This document shows, one piece after another, positions 31,591 to 39,714 of a stretch of DNA of 64,000 nt. The stretch comes from Candidatus Lutacidiplasma silvani. GTDB taxonomy: Archaea; Thermoplasmatota; Thermoplasmata; Lutacidiplasmatales; UBA184. Position numbers and translations under genes: made by a program. Each line of letters opens with the position of its first letter. The first letter of the stretch is position 1. The notes under the pieces were generated by a model. The model was not told the origin of the DNA. It ran no database searches and was given only the letters and a program-made list of their open reading frames with translations. Location of the stretch: the NCBI GenBank assembly GCA_022750295.1, contig JAKIVZ010000010.1:20348-84347 (forward strand), written 5' to 3'.

Positions 31591-33984
31591 ATGGAACTCC
31601 GCGGGGACCGGGAGGCGTTCGGGGGGCCCGGCATCGAGCCCAAGTGGACCCATGGGAACAAGGACGGGGTCGGGACCGCGTTCTCGGCCGACAGCAAGCT
31701 CTGGTTCACCGTCTGGCGCGGGATCGTCACCGAGGTCTACTATCCGCTCGTCGACCACCCGCAATTGCGGGACGTGCAGTTCCTGATCACCGACGGCCAC
31801 CAATTCTTCCACGAGGAGAAGCGCCACCTCACCTCGGTCACCCACCGGATCGTCGACGCCGGGCTCGGGTACCGGATCACCAACACCGACCCCGACGGAC
31901 GGTACGTCCTTCACAAGGAGGTGATCGCCGACCCGCATCTCCCGGTGCTCCTCCAGCACGTCCGGCTCGAATCGAAACTGGAGGGGTCCGACCCGCTCGG
32001 ACTCTACGCGATCGCGGCCCCGCACCTCGATGGGGGCGGTTGGGGGAACTCCGGCACCGTGGGCCGGATCGCCGGCCGCGAGGTCCTCGTCGCCGAGAAG
32101 AACGGAACGTGGCTCGCGATGGGCGCCACCGTCCCGTTCTCGGACCTCTCGTGCGGATTCGTCGGGGCGAGCGACGGCTGGACCGACGTCGGGGCCCACC
32201 TCGCGCTGACGTGGGAGTTCGACCGCGCCACGAACGGGAACATCGCCCTCACGGGGGCGTTTCCGCCGGCCCGAAGCTCCGAGTTCACCCTCGGGATCGC
32301 ATTCGGCCGCGGCCGCCAGCACGCCCTCGCGGCACTCCTCCAATCGCTCAGCACCCCGTATGCGACCCACCGCGACCGGTTCGCGGAGCAGTGGGGCCGG
32401 GCGACGGCGCATGTCCGACCGCATCCGAGCCACCCGCAGCGGCTCCGGGAGCTCCACGTGGGGAGCTATTGCGTCCTCCTCGCCCACGAGGACAAGTCGT
32501 TCCCCGGAGCGTTCGTCGCGTCGCTCTCGATCCCGTGGGGCTACGCGAAGGGGGACGGCGACCGGGGCGGGTACCATCTCGTCTGGACCCGCGACCTCGT
32601 CCAGACCGCCGAGGGGCTCCTCGCGGCCGGGGACCGCACGACGCCGCTCCGCTCGCTGATCTACATCGCCACGAGCCAGCGGGCCGACGGAGGGTTCCCC
32701 CAGAATTTCTGGCTCGACGGGACCGCCTATTGGGGGGGGCTCCAACTCGACGAGGTCGCGTTCCCGATCCTCCTCGCCGACCGGCTCCGGCGGGAGCGCG
32801 CGCTCGCCGACTTCGACCCGTACCCGATGGTGGTCCGCGCCGCCCGGTTCCTCGTCGAGCACGGCCCCGCGACCGAGCAGGAGCGGTGGGAGGAGGCGTC
32901 GGGGTACTCTCCCTCGACCCTCGCGGTCACGATCTCGGCCTGTGTCGTCGCCGCGGAGTTCGCGAAAGAGCGCGGGGACACGGCGACCTCGGAGTTCCTC
33001 CTCGTCTACGCCGACTTCCTCGAGGGGCATTTGGACCGCTGGACGACGACCCAGACGGGGACCCTGCTCCCGGGGGCCCCGCGGCACTACTTCCGGATCC
33101 TCCCGGTCGCGCTCGAGGACACCACTCCCGACGAGGACCCCGAGCACGCGGTCCTCCGGCTCCGGAACCAGCCGCCGGAGGGGCCGACCGACTTCCCGGC
33201 CAAGGAGGTGGTCGACGGAGGGTTCCTCGAGCTCGTCCGGTACGGGGTCCGACGTCCGAACGACCCGATGATCGTCGCTTCGGTCGACGTCATCGACCGG
33301 ATCCTCAAGGTCGACACCCCCGCCGGGCCGTGCTGGCGCCGGTACAACCACGACGGGTACGGGCAACGGGACGACGGGGGAGCGTTCGACGAGTGGGGGA
33401 GGGGCCGGCCGTGGCCCCTCCTGACCGGGGAGCGGGCCCACTACGAGCTCGCCGCCGGGCGTTCCGCGACCCCGCTCCTCGAAGCGATGGCCCGGTTCGC
33501 CTCGGAGACCGGGATGTTCCCCGAACAGGTCTGGGACGGCCCCGAGCGGCCGAGCCTTCACCTCTCGCCGGGCAAGCCGACCGGTGCCGCGATGCCGCTC
33601 GCCTGGGCGCACGCGGAGTTCCTCAAACTCGCCCGGTCCGTCGAGGACGGGGCGGTGTTCGACCGGATCCCGGCCGTCGAACGGCGGTACGGCCATCCCA
33701 GGATCGCGCGCGCGGCGTGGGAGCTGTGGAAGCCGAACCGTCAGCCCTCGACGTTCCTCGCGACCGAGCGGGTCCGCATCGTCGCCCCGGAGCCGTTCCG
33801 GCTCCACTGGACCTCGGACGGTTGGAAGACCGTGAAGGACACCGAGTCGGTCGCCGTCGAACTCGGGATGCACTTCGTCGACCTTCCGACTCCGGTGCCG
33901 GTGGGAACCGCGTTCGAGTTCACGTTCTATTGGACCGACCGTCGGGCGTGGGAAGGGTCGAACCGCACGATGCGGGCGGTCTGA
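31591..33984 (+). CDS. GH15 glucoamylase/glucodextranase-like enzyme
   Basis: 797 residues. The N-terminal beta domain (residues about 20-280, with SKLWFTVWRGIVTEVYYPLVD) is the glucodextranase/glucoamylase type. The catalytic (alpha/alpha)6 domain has HLVWTRDLVQTAEG, ERWEEASGYSPSTLA (acid Glu) and MFPEQVWDG (base Glu). A C-terminal Ig-like beta region ends the chain. It hydrolyses alpha-glucans or dextran ends. It lacks a signal peptide, unlike secreted bacterial relatives. With the GT4, GH57 and first GH15 genes it forms a storage-glucan cassette. Confidence 0.9.
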   Translation: MELRGDREAFGGPGIEPKWTHGNKDGVGTAFSADSKLWFTVWRGIVTEVYYPLVDHPQLRDVQFLITDGHQFFHEEKRHLTSVTHRIVDAGLGYRITNTDPDGRYVLHKEVIADPHLPVLLQHVRLESKLEGSDPLGLYAIAAPHLDGGGWGNSGTVGRIAGREVLVAEKNGTWLAMGATVPFSDLSCGFVGASDGWTDVGAHLALTWEFDRATNGNIALTGAFPPARSSEFTLGIAFGRGRQHALAALLQSLSTPYATHRDRFAEQWGRATAHVRPHPSHPQRLRELHVGSYCVLLAHEDKSFPGAFVASLSIPWGYAKGDGDRGGYHLVWTRDLVQTAEGLLAAGDRTTPLRSLIYIATSQRADGGFPQNFWLDGTAYWGGLQLDEVAFPILLADRLRRERALADFDPYPMVVRAARFLVEHGPATEQERWEEASGYSPSTLAVTISACVVAAEFAKERGDTATSEFLLVYADFLEGHLDRWTTTQTGTLLPGAPRHYFRILPVALEDTTPDEDPEHAVLRLRNQPPEGPTDFPAKEVVDGGFLELVRYGVRRPNDPMIVASVDVIDRILKVDTPAGPCWRRYNHDGYGQRDDGGAFDEWGRGRPWPLLTGERAHYELAAGRSATPLLEAMARFASETGMFPEQVWDGPERPSLHLSPGKPTGAAMPLAWAHAEFLKLARSVEDGAVFDRIPAVERRYGHPRIARAAWELWKPNRQPSTFLATERVRIVAPEPFRLHWTSDGWKTVKDTESVAVELGMHFVDLPTPVPVGTAFEFTFYWTDRRAWEGSNRTMRAV

Positions 33985-34064
33985 CCGCGGGTTCCTCGGC
34001 GCCGCGGAGCGCCGTCCGTCCACCAGTGTCCCGTGCCAGTTCCGCCTCTGGGACGCCCCGCTAG

Positions 34065-34074
34065 CGTTTTGAAG
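34065..34074 (+). promoter_or_regulatory. TATA-like box before the HAD gene
   Basis: CGTTTTGAAG, centred about 32 nt before ATG 34101, slightly longer than the usual spacing here. Confidence 0.35.
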
Positions 34075-34100
34075 GATGGCCGGGCCAAGAGTCCCCGTCC

Positions 34101-34859
34101 ATGGTGCCCGACCCGTCCGACTCCCTCCGTATGTGGATCGATTTCGACGGGACGCTGGTCGAGCCAAACGTCGCGATCATCCTCGTCGAGGAGTTCGCGC
34201 GGGACGGGAAACGGGTCGCCCACGAGATCGACGAGGAGCTCCACGCAGGGCGGATCACCCTGCGGGAGGCCTGGGAGCGCCAGGTCGCGCTCCTTCCCGG
34301 GGACCGAATGGACGAGATGGCGCAGTGGGCGGTCCGGAACACCCCGTTCCGCGCCGGCGCCCCGGACCTGCTCCGGCTCCTGCGGGACCACCGGGTGCCG
34401 ACCTCGGTCGTCTCGGGGGGCCTCGACTTCTACATCGACCCGATCCTCCGGCACGCGGGGATCGAGCTCCCGGTGTTCGCCGACGTGTTGACCGCCGAGC
34501 CCCCGAACGGCCTTCGGCTCTCCCACCCGTACGGTCACGCCACCTGCCGACTCTGCGGGATCTGCAAGGCGCAGACCGTCCAGCTCCTGGGGCACGACTC
34601 GCGTCGCTCGGTGTTCGCCGGCGACGGCAGCACGGACAAGTACGCGGCCGAGGTCGCGGACATCGTGTTCGCCCGGCGGAGACTCAAGGGGTACTGCGAG
34701 GCGTCGGGGATCCCGCACTACCCGTTCGAGGAGTTCGGTCCCGTGACCGAGCAGCTCCGGCGATGGCTCGAACTCGAGGAACCGCTCCCCGCCCCCCGAC
34801 ACCTCGGGCTCGTCGACTCGCCCTGCCCGATCTCGCGGGCTTCGTTCGCGGTCGCGTGA
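34101..34859 (+). CDS. HAD-superfamily phosphatase, MtnX/PSP-like
   Basis: 252 residues. Motif I DFDGT has the nucleophile Asp14 and Asp16. Motif II is SVVSGGLDFYI. Motif IV is VFAGDGSTDKYAA. The cap includes a Cys-rich CRLCGICKAQ loop, as in MtnX-like members. Relatives dephosphorylate methylthiopentenyl phosphates (methionine salvage) or phosphoserine. No other salvage gene is adjacent, so the substrate is open. The stop is followed by the promoter of sat. Confidence 0.82.
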   Translation: MVPDPSDSLRMWIDFDGTLVEPNVAIILVEEFARDGKRVAHEIDEELHAGRITLREAWERQVALLPGDRMDEMAQWAVRNTPFRAGAPDLLRLLRDHRVPTSVVSGGLDFYIDPILRHAGIELPVFADVLTAEPPNGLRLSHPYGHATCRLCGICKAQTVQLLGHDSRRSVFAGDGSTDKYAAEVADIVFARRRLKGYCEASGIPHYPFEEFGPVTEQLRRWLELEEPLPAPRHLGLVDSPCPISRASFAVA

Positions 34860-34916
34860 CCCGTCGTCGCGTCCCACTCCCCGAACCGGGGCCGAGACGT
34901 CCCCGAGTCCGTCCAC

Positions 34917-34928
34917 AAAACCTATCCC
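34917..34928 (+). promoter_or_regulatory. TATA-like box before sat
   Basis: AAAACCTATCCC, centred 28-29 nt before ATG 34952, which opens a short ORF, and about 106 nt before the sat GTG. Confidence 0.45.
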
Positions 34929-34951
34929 CCGCGTCCGTACCGTTCCGGGCG

Positions 34952-35032
34952 ATGCTCCCGAGTGTTCGACCCCCCCGCGCGACCGCCTCCGCCGGCCCGG
35001 CCTCCCCCACGAACGGAGGGACCCGACCGTGA
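34952..35032 (+). CDS. Short leaderless ORF overlapping the sat start
   Basis: 26 residues rich in Pro, Ala, Arg and Ser (opening MLPSVRPPRA) start at ATG 34952 near the predicted transcription start. The frame ends at TGA 35030-35032, sharing GTGA with the sat GTG. It may couple translation or regulate sat. No Cys or Met run that would suggest sulfur attenuation is present. Confidence 0.35.
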   Translation: MLPSVRPPRATASAGPASPTNGGTRP

Positions 35033-36192
35033 CCGTCCCGGCCCATGGCGGCCGACTGATCCACCGCGAGCTGTCCGCCGGGGACCGGGCGCGCCGGGAA
35101 TCCGAGGTCGACGCCCTTCCCAAGCTGCGGCCCGCGCTCGACGACCTGTACGACGTCCAGCAGATCGCGGTCGGCTCCTACAGCCCGCTCGAGGGGTTCA
35201 TGGACCGGGCGACGTTCGAGGGGGTCCTCACCCGGACCCGGCTCCCGAACAACCTTCCGTGGTCGATGCCGATCGTCCTGACCCCTCCGGGTCCCGCGAA
35301 TGCGGCGACGATTGCCGGGCTTTCGCCCGGGGACGAGGCGGCGATCCTCGACGACCAGGACCGGCTCATCGCGATCCTCCACTTGGAAGAGAAGTTCTCC
35401 CCGGACCGAACGACGTGGGCCCAGGCCACGTACGGGACCACCGAGGTCCAGCACCCGAACGTCGCCGACATCCAGGCCACGGGCGACGTGGCGCTCGCCG
35501 GGAAGATCGACCTCGTGCGCCGACTCGAGCTCCCGACCGGCTCGGACGAGATGACCCCGGACGACACGCGGGCGTTGTTCGCGGAGCGGGGATGGAAGCG
35601 GGTCGCGGCCTACCAGTGCCGGAATCCCCCGCACACCGCCCACGAGTACCTCCAGCGCCTGACCCTCGAGCGGGAGGACGTCGACGCCCTGCTGATCCAC
35701 CCGGTCGTCGGACGGCTCAAGAAGGGCGATTATCGGCCGGACATCATCCTCGAAGCGTACCGGGCGCTCGTCCAGCACTACCACGTCCCGAGCCGGGTCC
35801 ACCTCGCGGCGTTCTCGATCACGATGCGCTACGCCGGGCCGCGGGCGGCGCTGTTCCTCGCGATCGTCCGGAAGAACTTCGGTTGCACGTCGTACATCGT
35901 CGGGCGAGACCAGGCGGGGGTCGGGAAGTACTACGACCCGTACGCGTGCCACAAGATCTTCGACGAGTTCCCGATCGGCATCGAGCCGCTGCGGTACGAC
36001 GAGGCGTGGCTCTGCCGGAAGTGCGGCTCGATGGCGACGATGAAGACGTGCGCCCATCCCGCCACGGAACGGGTCGATACGAGCCAGACTCGGATCCGCA
36101 AGGCGCTGAGCGAGGGGCAACCGCTCCCGTCGGAGATCCTGCGCCCGGAAGTCGCGGAGATCCTCCGGCAACCGAACGTCACGCAGGGCTGA
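35029..36192 (+). CDS. sat: Sulfate adenylyltransferase (ATP sulfurylase)
   Basis: 387 residues. The ATP-binding motif QCRNPPHTAHE is at 196-206, GRDQAGVGKYYDPY near 300, and a zinc-ribbon LCRKCGSMATMKTCAH follows. It makes adenylylsulfate (APS) from ATP and sulfate. Length and zinc site match the homo-oligomeric archaeal/bacterial form. GTG 35029 gives the usual opening VPAHGGRLIHR. The APS kinase gene is convergent just downstream, so the pair should make PAPS for sulfation; no APS or PAPS reductase is in the window. Confidence 0.93.
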   Translation: MTVPAHGGRLIHRELSAGDRARRESEVDALPKLRPALDDLYDVQQIAVGSYSPLEGFMDRATFEGVLTRTRLPNNLPWSMPIVLTPPGPANAATIAGLSPGDEAAILDDQDRLIAILHLEEKFSPDRTTWAQATYGTTEVQHPNVADIQATGDVALAGKIDLVRRLELPTGSDEMTPDDTRALFAERGWKRVAAYQCRNPPHTAHEYLQRLTLEREDVDALLIHPVVGRLKKGDYRPDIILEAYRALVQHYHVPSRVHLAAFSITMRYAGPRAALFLAIVRKNFGCTSYIVGRDQAGVGKYYDPYACHKIFDEFPIGIEPLRYDEAWLCRKCGSMATMKTCAHPATERVDTSQTRIRKALSEGQPLPSEILRPEVAEILRQPNVTQG

Positions 36193-36229
36193 GGGACCCC
36201 GGCCGGGAGGGTCGGTCGACCCGCCCGTT

Positions 36230-36242
36230 CCGCCCTGGGCGG
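36230..36242. repeat. Small inverted repeat between sat and cysC
   Basis: A 5-bp CCGCC/GGCGG stem with a CTG loop lies between the convergent stops. It is too short to be called a terminator. Confidence 0.2.
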
Positions 36243-36243
36243 C

Positions 36244-36777
36244 CTACTGGGGCAGCCAGCCGAGCCGGTGGAGCTCGCCGAGGATCTTCTCGGCCGACTG
36301 CGCGGGCGTCGAGCTCCTCGTGTCGATGACGATCTCCGGATGCTCGGGGGGCTCGTAGGGGTCGTCGACGCCGGTCATCTCGTGGATCTCGCCGGCCCGG
36401 GCCTTCTTGTACAGTCCCTTCACGTCCCGCTGCTCGCAGAGCTCGAGCGGGGTGTTGACGTAGACCTCGACGAAGCTGCCGATGTCGGCGCGCGCCTTCG
36501 CGCGCGAGGAGCGGTACGGGCTGATCAAGGCGACGACGGGGATGACGCCGTTCCGTGCCAGGACCTTCGCGACGTACGTCACGCGGGCCGCGTGGGCCTC
36601 CCGGGCCTTTCGGTCGAACCCAAGGTCGGAGCTGAGTCCCTTGCGGATCTCGTCTCCGTCGAGCAGTTCGGTGAACCGACCCATCGCCTGGAGCCGGGGC
36701 GTGAGCTCCTTCGCGATGGTCGTCTTTCCGGCGCTCGGCAACCCCGTCAGCCAGATGCAGAATCCGCGCTCTTTCAT
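36244..36777 (-). CDS. cysC: Adenylylsulfate kinase
   Basis: 177 residues. The P-loop GLPSAGKTT is at 12-20, followed by LDGDEIRKGLSSDLGF, the substrate-binding RVTYVAKVLA region, ISPYRSSRAKAR and the conserved GLYKKARAGEIHEMTGVDDPYE. It phosphorylates APS to PAPS, the sulfate donor for sulfotransferases. The main ATG is preceded by a five-codon GTG...TGA frame (36774-36788) that overlaps it by ATGA. The operon is monocistronic; GT4 on the same strand ends further downstream. Confidence 0.93.
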   Translation of the reverse strand: MKERGFCIWLTGLPSAGKTTIAKELTPRLQAMGRFTELLDGDEIRKGLSSDLGFDRKAREAHAARVTYVAKVLARNGVIPVVALISPYRSSRAKARADIGSFVEVYVNTPLELCEQRDVKGLYKKARAGEIHEMTGVDDPYEPPEHPEIVIDTRSSTPAQSAEKILGELHRLGWLPQ

Positions 36778-36818
36778 CCTTCGGTCACCGTGCTGGATGG
36801 CGGGCCGACTCGCCTTCC

Positions 36819-36824
36819 CTTAAG
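36819..36824 (-). promoter_or_regulatory. TATA-like box for cysC
   Basis: CTTAAG, about 44 nt before ATG 36777, so a leader of roughly 18 nt is expected. Confidence 0.45.
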
Positions 36825-36919
36825 AACGTTGCGCGTCCGATTCCGCTCGTCTCATCGCCGGATTCGGGCCCCGTTCGGCGCCGGGCGCGGACCGGCCTGA
36901 GGTTCCGGTCGGGACCGTC

Positions 36920-38089
36920 TCAGCGCGGACCGGCGCCGAGCTCGGCAAACAGTCGTACGTAGTCGCCGGCAACGTCGTCCCAGGTCCGGACGGGGGGAGG
37001 ACCGGTCGGTCGCTCCTGGCCGAGGAGCCGTCGGAGCGCGTGCGCGAGGGCGCTCGCGTCGCGCGGAGGGACGAGGATTCCCCGGACTCCGTCGTGGGGA
37101 ATCGATTCCGCGGCGCCGGGCAGGTCCGAGCCCGCGACCGGGGTCCCGCACATCGCGGCCTCCTCGAGGGCCGTCGCCGACGATTCGAGGGTTCCGATCG
37201 ACGGGCAGCAGACCACGTCGGCGAACCGGTAGAGGTCCCCGATCTCCTCGTCGGGGACGAATCCGAGGAAACGGACGGCGCCGCCGAGCCCCCGACGGGC
37301 CGACTCGGCCTTCAGCTCCTCCAGGAGCGGACCCCGACCGGCGATCAAGACGGTGAACGCGACGCTTTCGCGTCGGAGCAGCTCCGCCGCTTCGAGCAGC
37401 ACCGAGACGCCCTTGTACGGAACCAGCCGCCCGACGAACACCACGGTCTTTCCGGCAACGTCGGCGGGGATCGAGGCGGGGCGTCGGCCCGATGGGCCTC
37501 GCCTCAAGCCCAACCGGTCGGCGTCCGCCCCCTTCGCGATGACCCGGACCTTCGGGAGGTACCGGGAGAGGACGGGGGAGGCCTCGGCGTACCCGCGGCT
37601 GTTGGAGACGACGACGTCGCAATTCGCGAGCGCCGGGTAGGCCGAGAGGCGGCGGTACGCAGGGGTGACGAGCCCCGCGCCCGGGACCTTCGACGCGCCG
37701 GAAAGGTCGGCGTCCATGTGGTAGGTGAGGACCGTCGGGACGCCGGCGTGCTTCGCCCACCGGACCGCCGGGGACTCGACGAGCGGAAACGGCATGTGGA
37801 GTTGCAAGACCGACGCGGAGGCGATCGCGCTCCGCAGCCGCTTCCGGGGCGCGTGTCCGACCAGGAGCGGACGTTGCATGACCTCCCGCGCCGCGAGGAG
37901 CTCGAACGTCGCCTTTCCGAGATCGATCGCCCCGGTCGCCGGCGTGTACCGCACGGTCGTGGCGAGCGCCGAGGTCGGCCCGTGGTCGGCGTAGCGTCGG
38001 ACGAGCTGGTAGGCGTACTCCTCGGTGCCCCCGCGGTAGGTGGGAGGCAGGGGGACGACAACGGTCACCGGCCCCGGTCGGGCCGTCAC
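36920..38089 (-). CDS. GT4 family glycosyltransferase
   Basis: 389 residues, GT-B fold. The N-terminal half opens VTVVVPLPPTYRGGTEEYAYQ. The C-terminal half has VVFVGRLVPYKGVSVLLEAAE, RFLGFVPDEEIGDLYR and ATALEEAAMCGTPV with the conserved Glu pair, typical of mannosyl- or glucosyltransferases of this family. The donor is unknown. GTG 38089 overlaps the flippase stop (GTGA). As third gene after glmM and the flippase it probably adds sugar to a lipid-linked surface glycan in the cytoplasm. Confidence 0.87.
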   Translation of the reverse strand: MTARPGPVTVVVPLPPTYRGGTEEYAYQLVRRYADHGPTSALATTVRYTPATGAIDLGKATFELLAAREVMQRPLLVGHAPRKRLRSAIASASVLQLHMPFPLVESPAVRWAKHAGVPTVLTYHMDADLSGASKVPGAGLVTPAYRRLSAYPALANCDVVVSNSRGYAEASPVLSRYLPKVRVIAKGADADRLGLRRGPSGRRPASIPADVAGKTVVFVGRLVPYKGVSVLLEAAELLRRESVAFTVLIAGRGPLLEELKAESARRGLGGAVRFLGFVPDEEIGDLYRFADVVCCPSIGTLESSATALEEAAMCGTPVAGSDLPGAAESIPHDGVRGILVPPRDASALAHALRRLLGQERPTGPPPVRTWDDVAGDYVRLFAELGAGPR

Positions 38090-39609
38090 GCCGGTGCCTC
38101 CGGCAACGGAGCCGGAGGGGCCGGGACCGAGTAGCGACCGATGATGCGCCGCACGAGCGGCATCGGGCGTCCGGTCAGCCGTTCGAGGACGTTGGCGGCG
38201 ACCATGTCCCCCGGGTCGAGGCTCCGGGAGAGGACGAGCACGGCGAGGAACAGCGCGACGCCGAAGAAGTACATCGGGAAGACGATGAATTTCGTGATCG
38301 GGAGGGCGCCGACGAGGTAGAAGATCGGGACGCCGATCGCGAGGGTGCCGAGGACCGGTACGAGGAGGATTCTCCGATACGGTGTGATCCGGTCGGTCCG
38401 GAAGAGATAGATCAGTCCCACGCCCGGATACAGGCACCGGGCGACGGTCCAGGCGATCGCGGCCCCGATCAGCCCGTAGAAGGGGATGAGCCCGAAGCTG
38501 AGGGCCATGTTGGCGAACGCCGCGATCCCGGTCGTGACGAGGAGCGGGCGGGCGTACCCCATTCCGGCCATGCACGCGTTCACCGGACCGAGGGTCACCG
38601 AGAAGAACGAACCAAAGACGAGGATCTCGAGGGCGGTGGTCGCCCCGAGGAACTTCGGCCCGAACACGGTGTCGATCGATTGCGACGGGAGGCAGACGAA
38701 CAAGAGGAACATCGGGACCGTGATGGCGAGGGTCCAGCGGGTCGAAGTGACGAACGTCCGGCGAATCGTCTCGTGGTCGTTCTCGGCGGTGAGCCGGGCC
38801 GCGGTGGGCATGTAGATGTACGTCAGGGCGCCGTTCCCGACGAGGAGCAGCCGGGCGAGGATCATCGCGGTCGAGTAGAGTCCGACGGCGGTGGTCGGGC
38901 GGAACACCCCGAGGATCAACGTGTCGACGTACGCCGTCACGAACTGCAGCGAGGCGACCCCCCACAGGGCGACGGAGAGGGTCCACAGTTGGGAACGGGG
39001 TCGCAGGGGGACGTGCTCGGCCGGAGGAAGTCGGGCCGGAAGCTTGCGGATCGTGTAGACCACGAGGAGGGCGAGGGTGACCCCCTGGCTCGCGGTGTAC
39101 CCGATGAGGGCGCCGGTGAACCCCCAGTGGAAGACGAGGACGCCCGCGAGGAAGATCACGAAGAGCGCGGGCGCGGCGACGCCGTTGAACCAGGCGTTCG
39201 GGACGCTGTCCTCGAACCCCTGGAAGATCGACGCGAGCATCGCGGCCATCATCTGGAACCCGACGGTGGTGCTGAACAGGCGGAACACGACGGTCAGCCC
39301 CGAGTTGTGGAACAGGGCGGCGAGCTCGGGTGCGGCGAGATAGATGAGCGACGAAACGACGACCGAGGCGGCGCCGGTGATCAGGAGTCCCCAGCGGATC
39401 AGCGCCCGGCGCTCGCCCGGGTCCCGCTCGTAGGAGATCGACCGGGCGACCGCCTGGTTGAGCCCGAGGAGCGCGACCAGGGAAAGAAGGCCGGTGAGCG
39501 CGAGACCGATCGAGAACTCGCCCCACGCCTCGAGGCCGAACGACCGGGCGAGTCCGACCCGGCCGAAGAAGCTGAAAACGAGGAGCAGGACGGTGCTCGC
39601 CGCCATCAC
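38086..39609 (-). CDS. Polysaccharide/lipid-linked glycan flippase (MATE/MOP superfamily)
   Basis: At least 507 residues with 12-14 helices. The pattern SFGLEAWGEFSIGLALTGLLSLVALLGLNQAVAR is cut here to its features: a second helix followed by the LGLxxAxxR turn typical of RfbX/Wzx-like flippases. GTG 39609 is the first standard start, but the frame is open and protein-like back to the glmM stop (residues before it read SLNIVGKGTAV). Helix 1 would be clipped if 39609 were used. CTG 39711, just after the glmM TAG in the same frame, would add 34 residues. It probably moves lipid-linked glycans outward. Confidence 0.85.
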   Translation of the reverse strand: MMAASTVLLLVFSFFGRVGLARSFGLEAWGEFSIGLALTGLLSLVALLGLNQAVARSISYERDPGERRALIRWGLLITGAASVVVSSLIYLAAPELAALFHNSGLTVVFRLFSTTVGFQMMAAMLASIFQGFEDSVPNAWFNGVAAPALFVIFLAGVLVFHWGFTGALIGYTASQGVTLALLVVYTIRKLPARLPPAEHVPLRPRSQLWTLSVALWGVASLQFVTAYVDTLILGVFRPTTAVGLYSTAMILARLLLVGNGALTYIYMPTAARLTAENDHETIRRTFVTSTRWTLAITVPMFLLFVCLPSQSIDTVFGPKFLGATTALEILVFGSFFSVTLGPVNACMAGMGYARPLLVTTGIAAFANMALSFGLIPFYGLIGAAIAWTVARCLYPGVGLIYLFRTDRITPYRRILLVPVLGTLAIGVPIFYLVGALPITKFIVFPMYFFGVALFLAVLVLSRSLDPGDMVAANVLERLTGRPMPLVRRIIGRYSVPAPPAPLPEAPA

Positions 39610-39714
39610 GGCGGTCCCCTTCCCGACGATGTTCAGGGACCGGTGATACGCGGCCTCCGTAGCGTCGAGCGGGCCCGGGTCCGGCGCGGGGCCGGCCTCG
39701 AAGGCGGCCAGGGC

